This document shows, one piece after another, positions 51,431 through 63,860 of a stretch of DNA of 64,000 nt. The position numbers and the translations under genes were made by a program. The notes beneath the pieces are model-generated. The model did not search any database. It was not told the DNA's origin and worked only from the letters and a program-made list of their open reading frames with translations. The DNA lies in NCBI RefSeq assembly GCF_005843925.1, contig NZ_VCBC01000011.1, positions 121,586 to 185,585 of the forward strand. The letters run 5' to 3'. Source of the stretch: Thalassotalea litorea. Lineage in GTDB: Bacteria > Pseudomonadota > Gammaproteobacteria > Enterobacterales > Alteromonadaceae. The stretch's first letter is position 1. The number at the start of each line of letters is the position of its first letter.

Positions 51431-53151
51431 TGAAAGGCAATATTCCAGAAGACGTTATTGTCCAGGGTACTTTGGCTGAAAACGAACGGATAAAAACCGA
51501 GAGTAATCATCTGCGCGGTACCATAGCCAACGATCTAACCGATGAAATCACCGGTGGCTTTACGTCCGATAACTTTCAGTTAATACGCTTTCACGGCATG
51601 TATCAGCAGGATGACCGAGATTTTCGAGCGGAACGTGCCAAGCAAAAACTGGAACCATTACATAATGTGATGTTGCGTGCCCGTATGCCCGGTGGGGTCA
51701 TTAGCCCAGCGCAATGGCTTGCCATTGATACCTTCGCCGATGATCACACCAGTTATGGCAGCATTCGTTTAACTACTCGTCAGACGTTCCAGTTTCACGG
51801 GGTGTTAAAGCCAAAAATTAAGTTAATGCACCAAACGTTAAATAAAATTGGAATCGACTCGATCGCAACGGCAGGTGATGTCAATCGCAACGTGCTTTGC
51901 ACCTCGAATCCAGTGGAATCTAAGCTGCATCAGGAAGCTTATGATTGGGCCATTAAGATTAGCGAGCACTTACTTCCTAAAACCAAAGCGTATGCGGAAA
52001 TCTGGTTGGATGGCGAAAAAGTTGAACAGACGAATGATGATGTTGAGCCGATTTTAGGCAAAACCTATCTGCCTCGTAAGTTTAAAACCACGGTTGTGAT
52101 CCCGCCGCAAAATGATGTGGATGTGCACGCTAACGACCTGAACTTTGTTGCTATTGGCGATGGTGACAAGCTTATCGGTTTTAACGTTCTTGTCGGTGGT
52201 GGGCTGGCGATGACATTTGGTGATGAATCCACCTATCCGCGTCGTGCCGATGATTTCGGTTTTATTCCGCTAGAGAAAACGCTGGACGTAGCTGCCGCGG
52301 TTGTAACCACACAGCGTGATTGGGGAAATCGCGTTAACCGTAAAAACGCGAAAACCAAATACACTCTTGATCGTGTAGGTAGTGATCGTTTCAAAGAAGA
52401 AGTGGAAAACCGTGCTGGTATTAAATTCGCGGCATCAGAACCTTATCAATTTACCGAACGCGGCGATCGCATTGGTTGGGTTGAAGGTGTCGATAATAAG
52501 CATCATTTAACGTTATTTATTGAAAACGGTCGCATCAAAGATACCGAACAGGCACCACTGAAAACCGGCGTGCGTAAGATAGCCGAAATTCACCAAGGTG
52601 ATTTTCGTATGACGGCCAATCAAAATTTGATTGTTGCTGGTGTTGATGAAGCAGATAAAGCCCGCATTGAAGACATCGCCGTAACTCACGGCTTAATGGA
52701 TGCAACGGTTAGTAATCAGCGTAAAAATTCTATGGCTTGTGTGGCGTTTCCAACCTGCCCGCTGGCGATGGCAGAAGCTGAACGCTTTTTACCCGGATAT
52801 GTGACGCAAATTGAAGGTTTGTTAGCGAAACATGGGATTGCAGATGAACATATCATCTTTCGCGTAACAGGGTGCCCCAATGGTTGTGGTCGCGCCATGC
52901 TCGCAGAAATTGGCTTAGTGGGTCGCGGCCCAGACAAATACAATCTGTACCTGGGCGGCAACATTGCCGGAACCCGAGTGCCGAAACTGTACAAAGATAA
53001 TATCAGTTCCAGCCAGATATTGACTGACATTGATGAGTTGATAGGGTTGTGGGTTGAAAAACGTAATGATGAAGAAGGCTTTGGTGACTTTGTCATTCGA
53101 GAAGGGATCGTAGACGAAGTGAAAGTCAGTGCGACTGACTTTTATGGGTAA
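51430..53151 (+). CDS. cysI: Sulfite reductase (NADPH) hemoprotein beta subunit
   Basis: A 573-residue sirohaem/4Fe-4S enzyme that reduces sulfite to sulfide with six electrons from CysJ. The four cluster cysteines are in CVAFPTC (C-x5-C) and CPNGC (C-x3-C). The N-terminus [13 protein letters not shown] and the substrate/sirohaem Arg-rich segments ([22 protein letters not shown]) are canonical. Overlaps cysJ and cysH by 1 base each, so the three are one operon. Confidence 0.97.
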   Translation: MKGNIPEDVIVQGTLAENERIKTESNHLRGTIANDLTDEITGGFTSDNFQLIRFHGMYQQDDRDFRAERAKQKLEPLHNVMLRARMPGGVISPAQWLAIDTFADDHTSYGSIRLTTRQTFQFHGVLKPKIKLMHQTLNKIGIDSIATAGDVNRNVLCTSNPVESKLHQEAYDWAIKISEHLLPKTKAYAEIWLDGEKVEQTNDDVEPILGKTYLPRKFKTTVVIPPQNDVDVHANDLNFVAIGDGDKLIGFNVLVGGGLAMTFGDESTYPRRADDFGFIPLEKTLDVAAAVVTTQRDWGNRVNRKNAKTKYTLDRVGSDRFKEEVENRAGIKFAASEPYQFTERGDRIGWVEGVDNKHHLTLFIENGRIKDTEQAPLKTGVRKIAEIHQGDFRMTANQNLIVAGVDEADKARIEDIAVTHGLMDATVSNQRKNSMACVAFPTCPLAMAEAERFLPGYVTQIEGLLAKHGIADEHIIFRVTGCPNGCGRAMLAEIGLVGRGPDKYNLYLGGNIAGTRVPKLYKDNISSSQILTDIDELIGLWVEKRNDEEGFGDFVIREGIVDEVKVSATDFYG

Positions 53152-53897
53152 TGATTATGACAAATCTCGCGGTAAATAACCGCTTTCCAGCTTCCTTGCC
53201 GGATTCATTGTTGTTGCAATGGAATCAGCAACTCGAACAAAAATCGGCTGTTGAGAGAGTTGCGTGGGCATTAGAAAACCTGCCCACCCACTTTGCCTTA
53301 ACTTCAAGCTTTGGTATTCAGTCTGCAGTCATGTTGCATATGATGACGCAGATTCAACCCAATATTCCGGTGATCTTGACCGACACTGGCTATTTGTTTG
53401 AAGAGACTTATCGCTTTATTGATGATCTCACTCGACGTTTTAACTTAAATCTTCATGTCGTTCGTGCAGATATCTCCCCAGCCTGGCAACGTGCTCGCTA
53501 TGGTGAGCAATGGCAGCAGGATGAAGTCGCTCTCAAAGACTATAACCAGCGCAATAAAATCGAACCTCTAGAACGTGGGCTTGAACAATTGAATGTAAAT
53601 ACCTGGTTTTCCGGGGTGCGTCGCAGTCAAACCGATCATCGCAAGAGTCTATCTGTATTGCAGGTGATCCGTGGGCGTTTTAAAGTGCACCCAATTATTG
53701 ATTGGAGTAATAAACAAGTTCACGAATATCTTACCGCCAATAATCTGCCTTACCACCCTTTATGGGAGCAAGGGTATGTCTCGGTTGGCGATAAGCATTC
53801 GAGCTTGCCTTTATCTGCACAAATGGAAGAGCAGGATACTCGCTTTAATGGCATGCAACGCGAATGTGGATTGCATACCGATGGGGATGGGATTTAA
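53151..53897 (+). CDS. cysH: Phosphoadenosine phosphosulfate (PAPS) reductase
   Basis: A 248-residue thioredoxin- or glutaredoxin-dependent enzyme that reduces PAPS to sulfite. The PP-loop-like SSFGIQSAVMLHM, the ILTDTGYLFEETYRF segment and the C-terminal ECGLH with the catalytic Cys are present. The paired cysteines that hold the iron-sulfur cluster of APS reductases are absent, so PAPS is the substrate. A start at 53157 is also possible. Completes cysJIH in the enterobacterial order; cysD, cysN and cysC are not in the window. Confidence 0.96.
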   Translation: MIMTNLAVNNRFPASLPDSLLLQWNQQLEQKSAVERVAWALENLPTHFALTSSFGIQSAVMLHMMTQIQPNIPVILTDTGYLFEETYRFIDDLTRRFNLNLHVVRADISPAWQRARYGEQWQQDEVALKDYNQRNKIEPLERGLEQLNVNTWFSGVRRSQTDHRKSLSVLQVIRGRFKVHPIIDWSNKQVHEYLTANNLPYHPLWEQGYVSVGDKHSSLPLSAQMEEQDTRFNGMQRECGLHTDGDGI

Positions 53898-53925
53898 CCA
53901 GCTAAATGTGCTTAGGTATAAAACT

Positions 53926-53961
53926 AGAGCAGCTAAAGCAAAACTTTGCAGACGCTGCTCT
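53926..53961 (+). other. Stem-loop after cysH
   Basis: AGAGCAGC (53926-53933) pairs with GCTGCTCT (53954-53961); the loop contains a further GCAAA/TTTGC stem. No T-tract follows directly, so it may be a 3'-end stabilising stem of the cysJIH messenger or a factor-assisted terminator. Confidence 0.65.
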
Positions 53962-54001
53962 GGTAGTAAACTTTTAACGTGTTACTTGATTGCGTGTTTG
54001 G

Positions 54002-54439
54002 TTACTTTATTTGCCTCACCTCGAAACCCTGATTAGCCAAATAGCCTACAATTTCTTCCGTGTTGCTTTCCCATAAATCTCCTGGATCTACGATATGAAC
54101 ACTACCATCTGCACTATATGCTTTCCAAACGATTAAGGTTTTACCTTTACCATCTTCGCTGCCACTGATTTCAATGTACTGTGTTTGCGTCAGGTTGATG
54201 TGTTTTTGAGTTTGATGAAACCAAAAGCCAGTACTTTGAACGATTTGCCTGCTCGATACTTTAACCGTGTCCAAAAACAGCATCGGACCGAACAACACCA
54301 GAAAACCAAAGCCGGCCAAGGAAACATAAATGCCGGTGCTCTTACCATCTCTATAACGAGTATATACGCCTGCTAGTATGACCGCGATGGCAATGAATAC
54401 AGGAATTAATGATATTAATATTGGAAATTTAAATGTCAT
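54002..54439 (-). CDS. Small membrane protein, hypothetical
   Basis: A 145-residue minus-strand protein. Two hydrophobic segments near the N-terminus (ILISLIPVFIAIAVILAGVYT and IYVSLAGFGFLVLFGPMLFL) precede a ~95-residue soluble domain with a beta-rich pattern (ISGSEDGKGKTLIVWKAYSADGSVHIVDPGDLW). It resembles PH-like membrane-anchored proteins, but I cannot assign a family. It is a neighbour of another minus-strand exported protein 41 bases away; the two could be co-transcribed. Confidence 0.65.
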   Translation of the reverse strand: MTFKFPILISLIPVFIAIAVILAGVYTRYRDGKSTGIYVSLAGFGFLVLFGPMLFLDTVKVSSRQIVQSTGFWFHQTQKHINLTQTQYIEISGSEDGKGKTLIVWKAYSADGSVHIVDPGDLWESNTEEIVGYLANQGFEVRQIK

Positions 54440-54480
54440 TTTTAGTCTTTGTCAGTAGATAAATTCCCCGCTACTGCAAA

Positions 54481-55662
54481 TTAATCCTCGTGAATATGAG
54501 CCCAGTTTGCGAAAGCCTGAGAAGCGACAAATATAGAAAAACTTGGGTCAGCAGCGAATTCTTCTTTGCTGAAGTAATAGCCAAAATTGTTTACGAGCAG
54601 GTCAAAAATATTGGTCGCATTTTCAAACTGTTCCAGTTCAATATAGCCTTGTGCTAGCGTGAAATATGGATCTTCGAAATCAGGCTCCATTGCAATGGCG
54701 TTTTTTGCGTGTTGCTCAAGGCTCAGATAATCACCATTGCCCCAGTACACATTCGCTTTGAGTAATTCAAGCATCGCATCCTTACCAAATCTCGATTCAA
54801 GTGTATCAATAGAAGCCAAAACCTTATCCCAGTCCCCTTGATAGTAGTAGTAATCGACTAGCATAAATGCCGCGGAAGGATCGCTGCTGTGATGTTCTGC
54901 TAATACCGATAACATACCCTTGTATTTGGCTTCATCTCCGGAATGATTCGCCGCTGCCATAGCGTAGGTAATGATGATGCGAGAGTACTTCACTGGATCG
55001 GGCAGCGACTCATACGCAGTCAGTACGTCTTTGAATCGTTTATCGCGAAATGCCTGAAACATTGTTGTCATTTGACTCGACAGGTCTTTGTCTATTGTTT
55101 TAATGTCTAACAGCTTTTTCAAGATCCCAGGATTAGGATCCATCATCAATTTTGACATGGCGCCAATAGTCTCGCTGACCAGCTGACCAGTAGTCAGTTG
55201 ATACCAGTCGAATATCTGATACTCGTTGTTCAGACTTTTAACTCGATATTCAACATAGTCAAAGCCAGAATCTCCCAAATCAAATCGAACAACAATTCTT
55301 TTCTGGCCATCACGCTCGACAATGCCACGAAACTTTGTTTTACCCTCAGCGTACTCAAGATTTGCTACAACTCTTTCACAAATTTGTGCCGAGCTTTTAT
55401 TAAAACCTCTGGCATAATCGGATTGCTCGGATTTTTTGTCAAAAATATCTTTCGCCGCTCGCATGGCTAAGTCGTTGAAATCTATTTGGCGACAAAAAGC
55501 TTCGGCATCACGCTCATTAAGCACATTTACGATCAACGCACCGAATTCTTCAAGCTTCTGTGCACGATTTTCTTTTGCCGACAAAGGCGCTGATAGCGCC
55601 CCAGTAACCAGTAAAATAGTAGATAGGAGTTTAAAAACCTTTGTGTAAATGGAGCGCTTCAT
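54481..55662 (-). CDS. Exported TPR-containing protein, hypothetical
   Basis: A 393-residue protein with a signal peptide (FKLLSTILLVTGALSAPLSA). The first ~160 mature residues form an unknown alpha/beta domain (ICERVVANLEYAEGKTKFRG, VVRFDLGDSGFDYVEYRV). The remainder is tetratricopeptide-type helices, clear in FMLVDYYYYQGDWDKVLASIDTL, LLKANVYWGNGDYLSLEQHAKNAIAMEPDFEDPYFTLAQGYIELEQFENATNIFDLL. A role in periplasmic protein-protein contacts is likely. No named family is recognised. Confidence 0.75.
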   Translation of the reverse strand: MKRSIYTKVFKLLSTILLVTGALSAPLSAKENRAQKLEEFGALIVNVLNERDAEAFCRQIDFNDLAMRAAKDIFDKKSEQSDYARGFNKSSAQICERVVANLEYAEGKTKFRGIVERDGQKRIVVRFDLGDSGFDYVEYRVKSLNNEYQIFDWYQLTTGQLVSETIGAMSKLMMDPNPGILKKLLDIKTIDKDLSSQMTTMFQAFRDKRFKDVLTAYESLPDPVKYSRIIITYAMAAANHSGDEAKYKGMLSVLAEHHSSDPSAAFMLVDYYYYQGDWDKVLASIDTLESRFGKDAMLELLKANVYWGNGDYLSLEQHAKNAIAMEPDFEDPYFTLAQGYIELEQFENATNIFDLLVNNFGYYFSKEEFAADPSFSIFVASQAFANWAHIHED

Positions 55663-55820
55663 ATGTTGTTAATACTCTGAATTATTATTTTTAATGCAAG
55701 CTCGCCGCTTCTTAAACCCGGGCGATGTAACTAAACAGATTCTCAAATTTGCGCTCAACTTGCAAACGACATTGTAGGCTCTTGCAGGGCGCGCATAGCG
55801 CTTGATGCCATCCAGTCATA

Positions 55821-55848
55821 AAAAAGGGAGCATTATCGCTCCCTTTTT
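55821..55848. terminator. Bidirectional terminator downstream of hppA
   Basis: AAAAAGGGAGC (55821-55831) pairs with GCTCCCTTTTT (55838-55848) around ATTATC. In the minus direction the U-run follows the stem, so it should end the pyrophosphatase transcript. Confidence 0.9.
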
Positions 55849-55870
55849 CGGTTATTTTGTATGGCTTGCG

Positions 55871-57865
55871 CTATAAAACTGGTGCAATTACCAGCGATAC
55901 AATTGCCATAACATTAATCAAAATATTCATCGATGGACCTGAGGTATCTTTAAACGGGTCACCGACGGTATCACCAACCACGGTCGCCGCATGGGTTTCA
56001 GAACCTTTGCCACCTAAGTTACCTTTTTCCACATATTTTTTCGCGTTGTCCCAGGCACCACCCGCATTTGCCATCATCAAGGCCATTAATACACAACCGA
56101 GTAATGCGCCACCTAGTGTGCCACCCAGGGCTTGTGGGCTTAGGCCAAAACCAACAATAACCGGCACGCCAACGGCAATGACACCTGGCAGGATCATTTT
56201 CTTTAATGCGGCAGTAGTGGCAATATCTACGCATCGGGCAGTATCGGGTTCCGCTTTGCCTTCTAATAAACCATCAATTTCACGAAATTGGCGGCGGATC
56301 TCATGAATCATCGTAAAGGCGGCATCACCAACTGCAGTCATAGTGATTGATGCGATAAAGAACGGCACCATACCACCGATAAACAGACCAATCAGTACTT
56401 GTGGGTCGCCAAGGTGAAGGTTGAAATCTTCGATTTTCGCTCCCATGGTTTCAACGTAAGCGGCAATAATTGCCAACGCGGCGAGTGCTGCTGCACCGAT
56501 GGCGAAACCTTTACCGATTGCCGCAGTGGTATTCCCTAATTCATCTAAAGAATCGGTAATCTCGCGGGTCTTTTCGCCAAGTCCAGCCATTTCTGCAATA
56601 CCACCCGCGTTATCTGCGACAGGTCCGTAGGCGTCAATGGCCATAGTAATGCCCACGGTTGCTAACATTCCAACGGCTGCTATACCAACCCCATACAATC
56701 CTGCTAAATGGGTCGAGGTAAAAATAATGGCGCAAATCGTTAATATTGGCACTACCACGGACTCCATACCCACCGACAATCCAGTGATCATGACGGTTGC
56801 GGGTCCTGTTTCTCCGGCACGTGCAATCTTTCTCACCGGTGAACTTGATGTGTAAAACTCGGTAACCAGACCGATCACGATACCACCAATCGCACCTACT
56901 AAAACGGCACCCCAAATCGCTGAATTAATACCAAACCAGTCGATAAGGAAATAGGAAGCAACAATGAAGATAACTGCGGCAGAGATTGTCCCGGCTCGTA
57001 AGGCCAATTCCGCTTTACTTCCGGACATTACTTTAACGATTAAAATACCGAGAATAGAGCAGACTAAACCAAGGGAAGCGAGCATTAATGGCAATGCCAT
57101 AAGGGCATTACGATCACCGAGTAAGTCGACAGCCATGGTCGAGGCAATCGCAATCGATGCGATCATCGAACCGCAATAGGATTCAAAAATATCAGAGCCC
57201 ATGCCCGCAACATCACCAACATTATCCCCGACATTATCGGCAATAACGCCTGGATTTCTCGGATCATCTTCTGGAATTCCAGCTTCAATTTTACCGACTA
57301 AATCGGCACCAACATCCGCACTTTTCGTAAAGATACCACCACCGACACGGGAAAATAATGCGACGGTTGATGCACCCATGCCAAAACCATGAATGTAATG
57401 TGTGGTTTCAGGGTCGCCACCGAAATACCAATAAAGCGTGCCCAGACCGATTAAACCGAGAGATGCAACGCAAAGTCCCATTACGGAACCGCCAAAAAAT
57501 GCTACCGTTAGTGCCGGGCCTGCACCTTGTTCGTGCGCGGCATTGGTGGTTCGGACATTGGCTTTGGTTGCCGTAAACATACCAATATATCCAGCCAAAG
57601 CAGATGAAATAGCGCCGACAAAAAAGGCCAGAGCCGTATTCGGGCTGACGAAAAAGTATAGAAGTACGATAAGTACTAATGAAAATATGGCGAGCATCTT
57701 GTACTCTCGATGCATGAAAACCATCGCGCCAATATGAATTTGACTGGCGATTTTCTCTAATTTAGCACTTCCAGGCTTATAAGACTTGATAATGGTATAG
57801 AGAATAAACGCAAAGATCAGGCCGACTAGGCCCAGGACAGGTGGTAGATAAAGTAGATTATCCAT
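55871..57865 (-). CDS. hppA: Membrane-bound ion-pumping pyrophosphatase, K+-dependent type
   Basis: A 664-residue integral membrane enzyme with about 16 helices that couples PPi hydrolysis to outward pumping of protons or sodium. The PPi site is canonical: [35 protein letters not shown] (two halves around residue 200) and the later DNAGGIAEM and ending segment DNAKKY. In [10 protein letters not shown] the residue after GNTT is Ala448; K+-independent enzymes have Lys there, so this one is K+-dependent. Glu228 in SDIFESY is placed as in sodium-pumping members, so sodium cannot be excluded. It is monocistronic and divergent from soluble ppa. Confidence 0.95.
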   Translation of the reverse strand: MDNLLYLPPVLGLVGLIFAFILYTIIKSYKPGSAKLEKIASQIHIGAMVFMHREYKMLAIFSLVLIVLLYFFVSPNTALAFFVGAISSALAGYIGMFTATKANVRTTNAAHEQGAGPALTVAFFGGSVMGLCVASLGLIGLGTLYWYFGGDPETTHYIHGFGMGASTVALFSRVGGGIFTKSADVGADLVGKIEAGIPEDDPRNPGVIADNVGDNVGDVAGMGSDIFESYCGSMIASIAIASTMAVDLLGDRNALMALPLMLASLGLVCSILGILIVKVMSGSKAELALRAGTISAAVIFIVASYFLIDWFGINSAIWGAVLVGAIGGIVIGLVTEFYTSSSPVRKIARAGETGPATVMITGLSVGMESVVVPILTICAIIFTSTHLAGLYGVGIAAVGMLATVGITMAIDAYGPVADNAGGIAEMAGLGEKTREITDSLDELGNTTAAIGKGFAIGAAALAALAIIAAYVETMGAKIEDFNLHLGDPQVLIGLFIGGMVPFFIASITMTAVGDAAFTMIHEIRRQFREIDGLLEGKAEPDTARCVDIATTAALKKMILPGVIAVGVPVIVGFGLSPQALGGTLGGALLGCVLMALMMANAGGAWDNAKKYVEKGNLGGKGSETHAATVVGDTVGDPFKDTSGPSMNILINVMAIVSLVIAPVL

Positions 57866-58241
57866 AGAATCCCCATTGTTCTTGTTATCACAGGTTTTGT
57901 GAATACTTGTTCTTATTTTCGATCTCTGTTGAGTTACCGATAAGACAACATGGACATACGGTGGAACCCCGATAGTAAACAGCTAACCCTGGATATTTAT
58001 CCAGAAACTGGGTAATACTGATACTGCGAACCCCGATTTTAACTACCTAGACCGCGCACGGTTAATTGTTACATTACTCCTAGTTCAGCAAAAAGTGTAG
58101 TCAATGTTAGGTTTTCTTGAGTGATTTGAGCCAAATACTGTGAAAATATTGTTTGTTTTGTCAGCGAATATCTCGAATTTATATTTTATCTGGGTATAAT
58201 AATGCCCTTTTGAAAATCTAGCCTAACTAGTAGGAAGAGCC
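57866..58241. promoter_or_regulatory. Divergent regulatory region between hppA and ppa
   Basis: A 376-base region serving both pyrophosphatase genes. A TATAAT at 58195-58200 is a good -10 for ppa. An inverted repeat CTGGAT(ATTT)ATCCAG lies at 57989-58004 on the hppA side, and GAACCCCGAT occurs twice (near 57964 and 58029). These may be regulator sites; none is identified. Confidence 0.5.
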
Positions 58242-58790
58242 ATGAGCCTTAACAAAGTACCTGCAGGTAATAATTTACCTGATGAAATTAATGTAATCAT
58301 TGAAATTCCGGCTCACGCCGATCCGGTAAAATATGAAGTTGATAAAGATTCGGGTGCTATTTTCGTAGACCGTTTTATGTCAACTTGTATGCACTACCCA
58401 ACGAACTACGGCTATGTGCCTCATACTCTATCGTTAGATGGTGACCCGGTAGACGTTTTAGTCCCGACGCCATTCCCTCTAATGCCAGGTGCGGTAATTC
58501 GTTGTCGCCCAATTGGTGTTTTGAATATGAGCGACGAATCTGGTGAAGATGCGAAAGTATTGGCAGTACCGGTTGATAAGTTATCCACTATCTATCGTGG
58601 CATTAACGAAGCGACTGAAATGTCAGAATTATTGCTGAACCAAATTGCTCACTTCTTTGAGCATTATAAAGATCTTGAACCAAACAAATGGGTGAAGATT
58701 GAAGGTTGGGCCAACGCTCAAGCGGCGAAAGAAGAAATTTTATCGAGTGTTAAGCGTTACGAAGACACGGAAGACAAACCGGCTTTCTAA
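58242..58790 (+). CDS. ppa: Soluble inorganic pyrophosphatase (family I)
   Basis: A 182-residue cytoplasmic enzyme that hydrolyses PPi from biosynthesis, almost colinear with E. coli Ppa. Metal and substrate residues are in [14 protein letters not shown], the signature [19 protein letters not shown] and [20 protein letters not shown]. It lies opposite the membrane pyrophosphatase, so the cell has both a heat-wasting and an energy-saving route for PPi. Terminated by a strong UUCG hairpin. Confidence 0.97.
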   Translation: MSLNKVPAGNNLPDEINVIIEIPAHADPVKYEVDKDSGAIFVDRFMSTCMHYPTNYGYVPHTLSLDGDPVDVLVPTPFPLMPGAVIRCRPIGVLNMSDESGEDAKVLAVPVDKLSTIYRGINEATEMSELLLNQIAHFFEHYKDLEPNKWVKIEGWANAQAAKEEILSSVKRYEDTEDKPAF

Positions 58791-58812
58791 AAGTGCGGTC
58801 ACTTCCAAACTT

Positions 58813-58837
58813 AAAAGCACCTTCGGGTGCTTTTTTT
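58813..58837 (+). terminator. Rho-independent terminator after ppa
   Basis: AAAAGCACC (58813-58821) pairs with GGTGCTTTT (58826-58834) around a TTCG tetraloop, followed by more T residues. Confidence 0.95.
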
Positions 58838-58949
58838 GTTTTTGGCTATGGATATTTCAATGATTTGAATGAGTTAAATTAGTTTCTTACCGATCCATAG
58901 ACTTGCTCTTCAATCAATTTCTGCTTTAATGACTAGGTTAAACGCGTAC

Positions 58950-58967
58950 TTTAAACGCTTGTTTAAA
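58950..58967. promoter_or_regulatory. PsrA-like operator upstream of fadBA
   Basis: TTTAAAC (58950-58956) and GTTTAAA (58961-58967) are 7-base arms around GCTT. This resembles the GAAAC(N4)GTTTC / CAAAC(N4)GTTTG type site of the TetR-family regulator PsrA, which controls fatty-acid degradation genes in many gammaproteobacteria. It lies about 200 bases before the fadB start. The rest of the ~330-base region between the ppa terminator and fadB holds no supported gene. Confidence 0.6.
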
Positions 58968-59163
58968 AAAACTTGCTTTGCTTTGCAGGACAAGGCACAC
59001 TCAGACAACTAAAATAAATACCAATCCGCCTGTTAAATTACCATTCATCGAAATTACTGAATGGGTCAGGCAACCCGCCCAGACAAACGAATGTCAATTG
59101 GAGCGTGGTATTTCTTTCTCGTTACAACAAGACAATCCTCATATTCAAAGAAGGAGTTTCGGC

Positions 59164-62512
<3,349 letters not shown>

Positions 62513-62554
62513 AGCTTATAATTTATAGATAGGGCACTGAACTGCACAAACAAC

Positions 62555-62580
62555 AAAGCCAGCGTTATGCTGGCTTTTCT
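62555..62580 (+). terminator. Rho-independent terminator after fadA
   Basis: AAAGCCAGC (62555-62563) pairs with GCTGGCTTT (62569-62577) around GTTAT, followed by TTCT. Confidence 0.9.
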
Positions 62581-62630
62581 ATGTGTTAAGCGGAATGGAT
62601 TTTAAGACCCAGTAAATTACCGGTCGTCAA

Positions 62631-63380
62631 TTAGCGATTATTTTGTGCCCAGGCATCTTGTTTAGCGCCGCCGGCGATTGCCGCTTTTACGGCAGCTTCC
62701 TGACTTAACCCTGCCTGTACGGCTTTATCTACCACTAATCTAGCATCGACTTTTTCCGATGAAGATATCGCGATCTCGACAACTTCCTCAGAGTTTTCCG
62801 GAAAATTTGAAAATGCATTATTCAAAAGTGACATAAACATATCCGGAAGCTCTTCAAAAGCCATGGTCATGATCAATTCAAATGCATCAGGATTTTCTTT
62901 TGCGGCACTATTAATAATGCTATCCGCCATAATGGGTTTAGTGGTGATCGCCACGCGCACTATTTGGTCGAGTTCATTTGGTCGCAATTGGGTCGCAGTC
63001 TTTACAATATCACTCGCATAACCAGGCTCGGCATCAATGGCGGTTGCGATAATCTCGTTACATGCAGCAACTTCATAGGCAAGCGCCATCGAAACAACAT
63101 CGTCGCTTGAATGTGGGTTAGCAGATAACGCTCCGCGAATTATCTGTTTATAATGCTGCGGATAATTTTTAAAACTGTAATCGAGTATGAAGGCTTCGTG
63201 GTGGGGGTAATGTTTAATCAAGCTACTAACACTGCGTTTCATCGAGTTAGTACTAGACAACTGAGCCTCAAATAGGTTCTGTAGTAATTGCTCTTGCTTG
63301 CTGGCTTCGATAGCGAAGCTTGCAGAGGTAAGCGCTAGGTTACTGCATATGAGTAAAACTAAGCAAAATAGGCGTTTCAT
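62631..63380 (-). CDS. Exported helical-repeat protein, hypothetical
   Basis: A 249-residue minus-strand protein. A signal peptide (MKRLFCLVLLICSNLALTSASFA) precedes an all-helical mature chain of imperfect ~20-30-residue repeats with the pattern A-I/A-x-x-(E/N)-P-x-x-A-x-x-I/V-(V/I)-x-x-A (for example IIATAIDAEPGYASDIVKTA, VRVAITTKPIMADSIINSA, MTMAFEELPDMFMSLLNNA). The C-terminus has an Ala-rich AAVKAAIAGGAK unit. I recall similar repeat proteins in marine Alteromonadales but no function. It is transcribed away from the rRNA promoters that follow. Confidence 0.7.
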   Translation of the reverse strand: MKRLFCLVLLICSNLALTSASFAIEASKQEQLLQNLFEAQLSSTNSMKRSVSSLIKHYPHHEAFILDYSFKNYPQHYKQIIRGALSANPHSSDDVVSMALAYEVAACNEIIATAIDAEPGYASDIVKTATQLRPNELDQIVRVAITTKPIMADSIINSAAKENPDAFELIMTMAFEELPDMFMSLLNNAFSNFPENSEEVVEIAISSSEKVDARLVVDKAVQAGLSQEAAVKAAIAGGAKQDAWAQNNR

Positions 63381-63500
63381 AGATATATGTTCTTTTAGGT
63401 CAATACTTCATACTATGCCCCTCCTATCTAACTACAAGGACAATTAATAATCAACATAAAATCCCTTTTGTTTAATTATCGTCCAGTTCTGCAAATAAAT

Positions 63501-63556
63501 GAAATTTTTTGAAAAAAAGAGTTGACGGGAAACTCAAAATCTCTAAAATGCGCATC
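63501..63556 (+). promoter_or_regulatory. rRNA operon promoter P1
   Basis: An A/T-rich UP-like element (63501-63520) precedes TTGACG (63522-63527), a 16-base spacer and TAAAAT (63544-63549). The GCGCATCC that follows is a GC-rich discriminator as in stringently controlled rRNA promoters. Confidence 0.85.
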
Positions 63557-63670
63557 CACTTCCACGGGACATCCCAACGAAGTGTTTTGATACGATAACC
63601 ACACGGGTTTAACCCGGTTATCACAACCGAAACTGAGAAATAATCGAAAACAACTTTTTCGAATTAATTA

Positions 63671-63716
63671 TCAAAAAGCGGTTGACATCAAAACCGGATA
63701 GCGTAGAATGCGCATC
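63671..63716 (+). promoter_or_regulatory. rRNA operon promoter P2
   Basis: TTGACA (63682-63687), 16 bases, TAGAAT (63704-63709), then again GCGCATCC. The two promoters share -35, spacer length and discriminator, 160 bases apart, which is typical of tandem rrn promoters. Confidence 0.88.
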
Positions 63717-63791
63717 CTGCTTCGGGCAAGGCCTGCAGCGAATTGAAGACTAAGCGAATGTGATTTAGTTTTCGCTCCCATAACAAGGAGC

Positions 63792-63860
63792 CGTCGAATG
63801 AATATTCTTCCATGAATCAATTCGACGTAAGTACATCTGTGTACAGATCTTTAACAATTA
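63792..63860 (+). other. rRNA leader with hairpins and boxB/boxA antitermination site
   Basis: CGTCGAAT (63792-63799) pairs with ATTCGACG (63820-63827). Then ATCTG/CAGAT (63835-63839/63844-63848, loop TGTA) forms a boxB-like stem directly followed by the boxA-like TCTTTAACAA (63848-63857). This is the Nus-factor antitermination site of a 16S rRNA leader. The window ends before the 16S gene; the sequence to 64000 is leader. Confidence 0.85.

Noticed and set aside
53671..54036. 121-codon plus-strand ORF running past cysH
   Set aside because: Its first two thirds overlap cysH in another frame, and no family or ribosome site supports it.
55857..56306. 149-codon plus-strand ORF
   Set aside because: Overlaps the 3' end of hppA on the other strand; the pyrophosphatase frame is unambiguous.
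58978..59163. 62-residue N-terminal extension of FadB
   Set aside because: The extension has no family similarity; AAGGAG stands before the ATG at 59164, which gives the canonical start.
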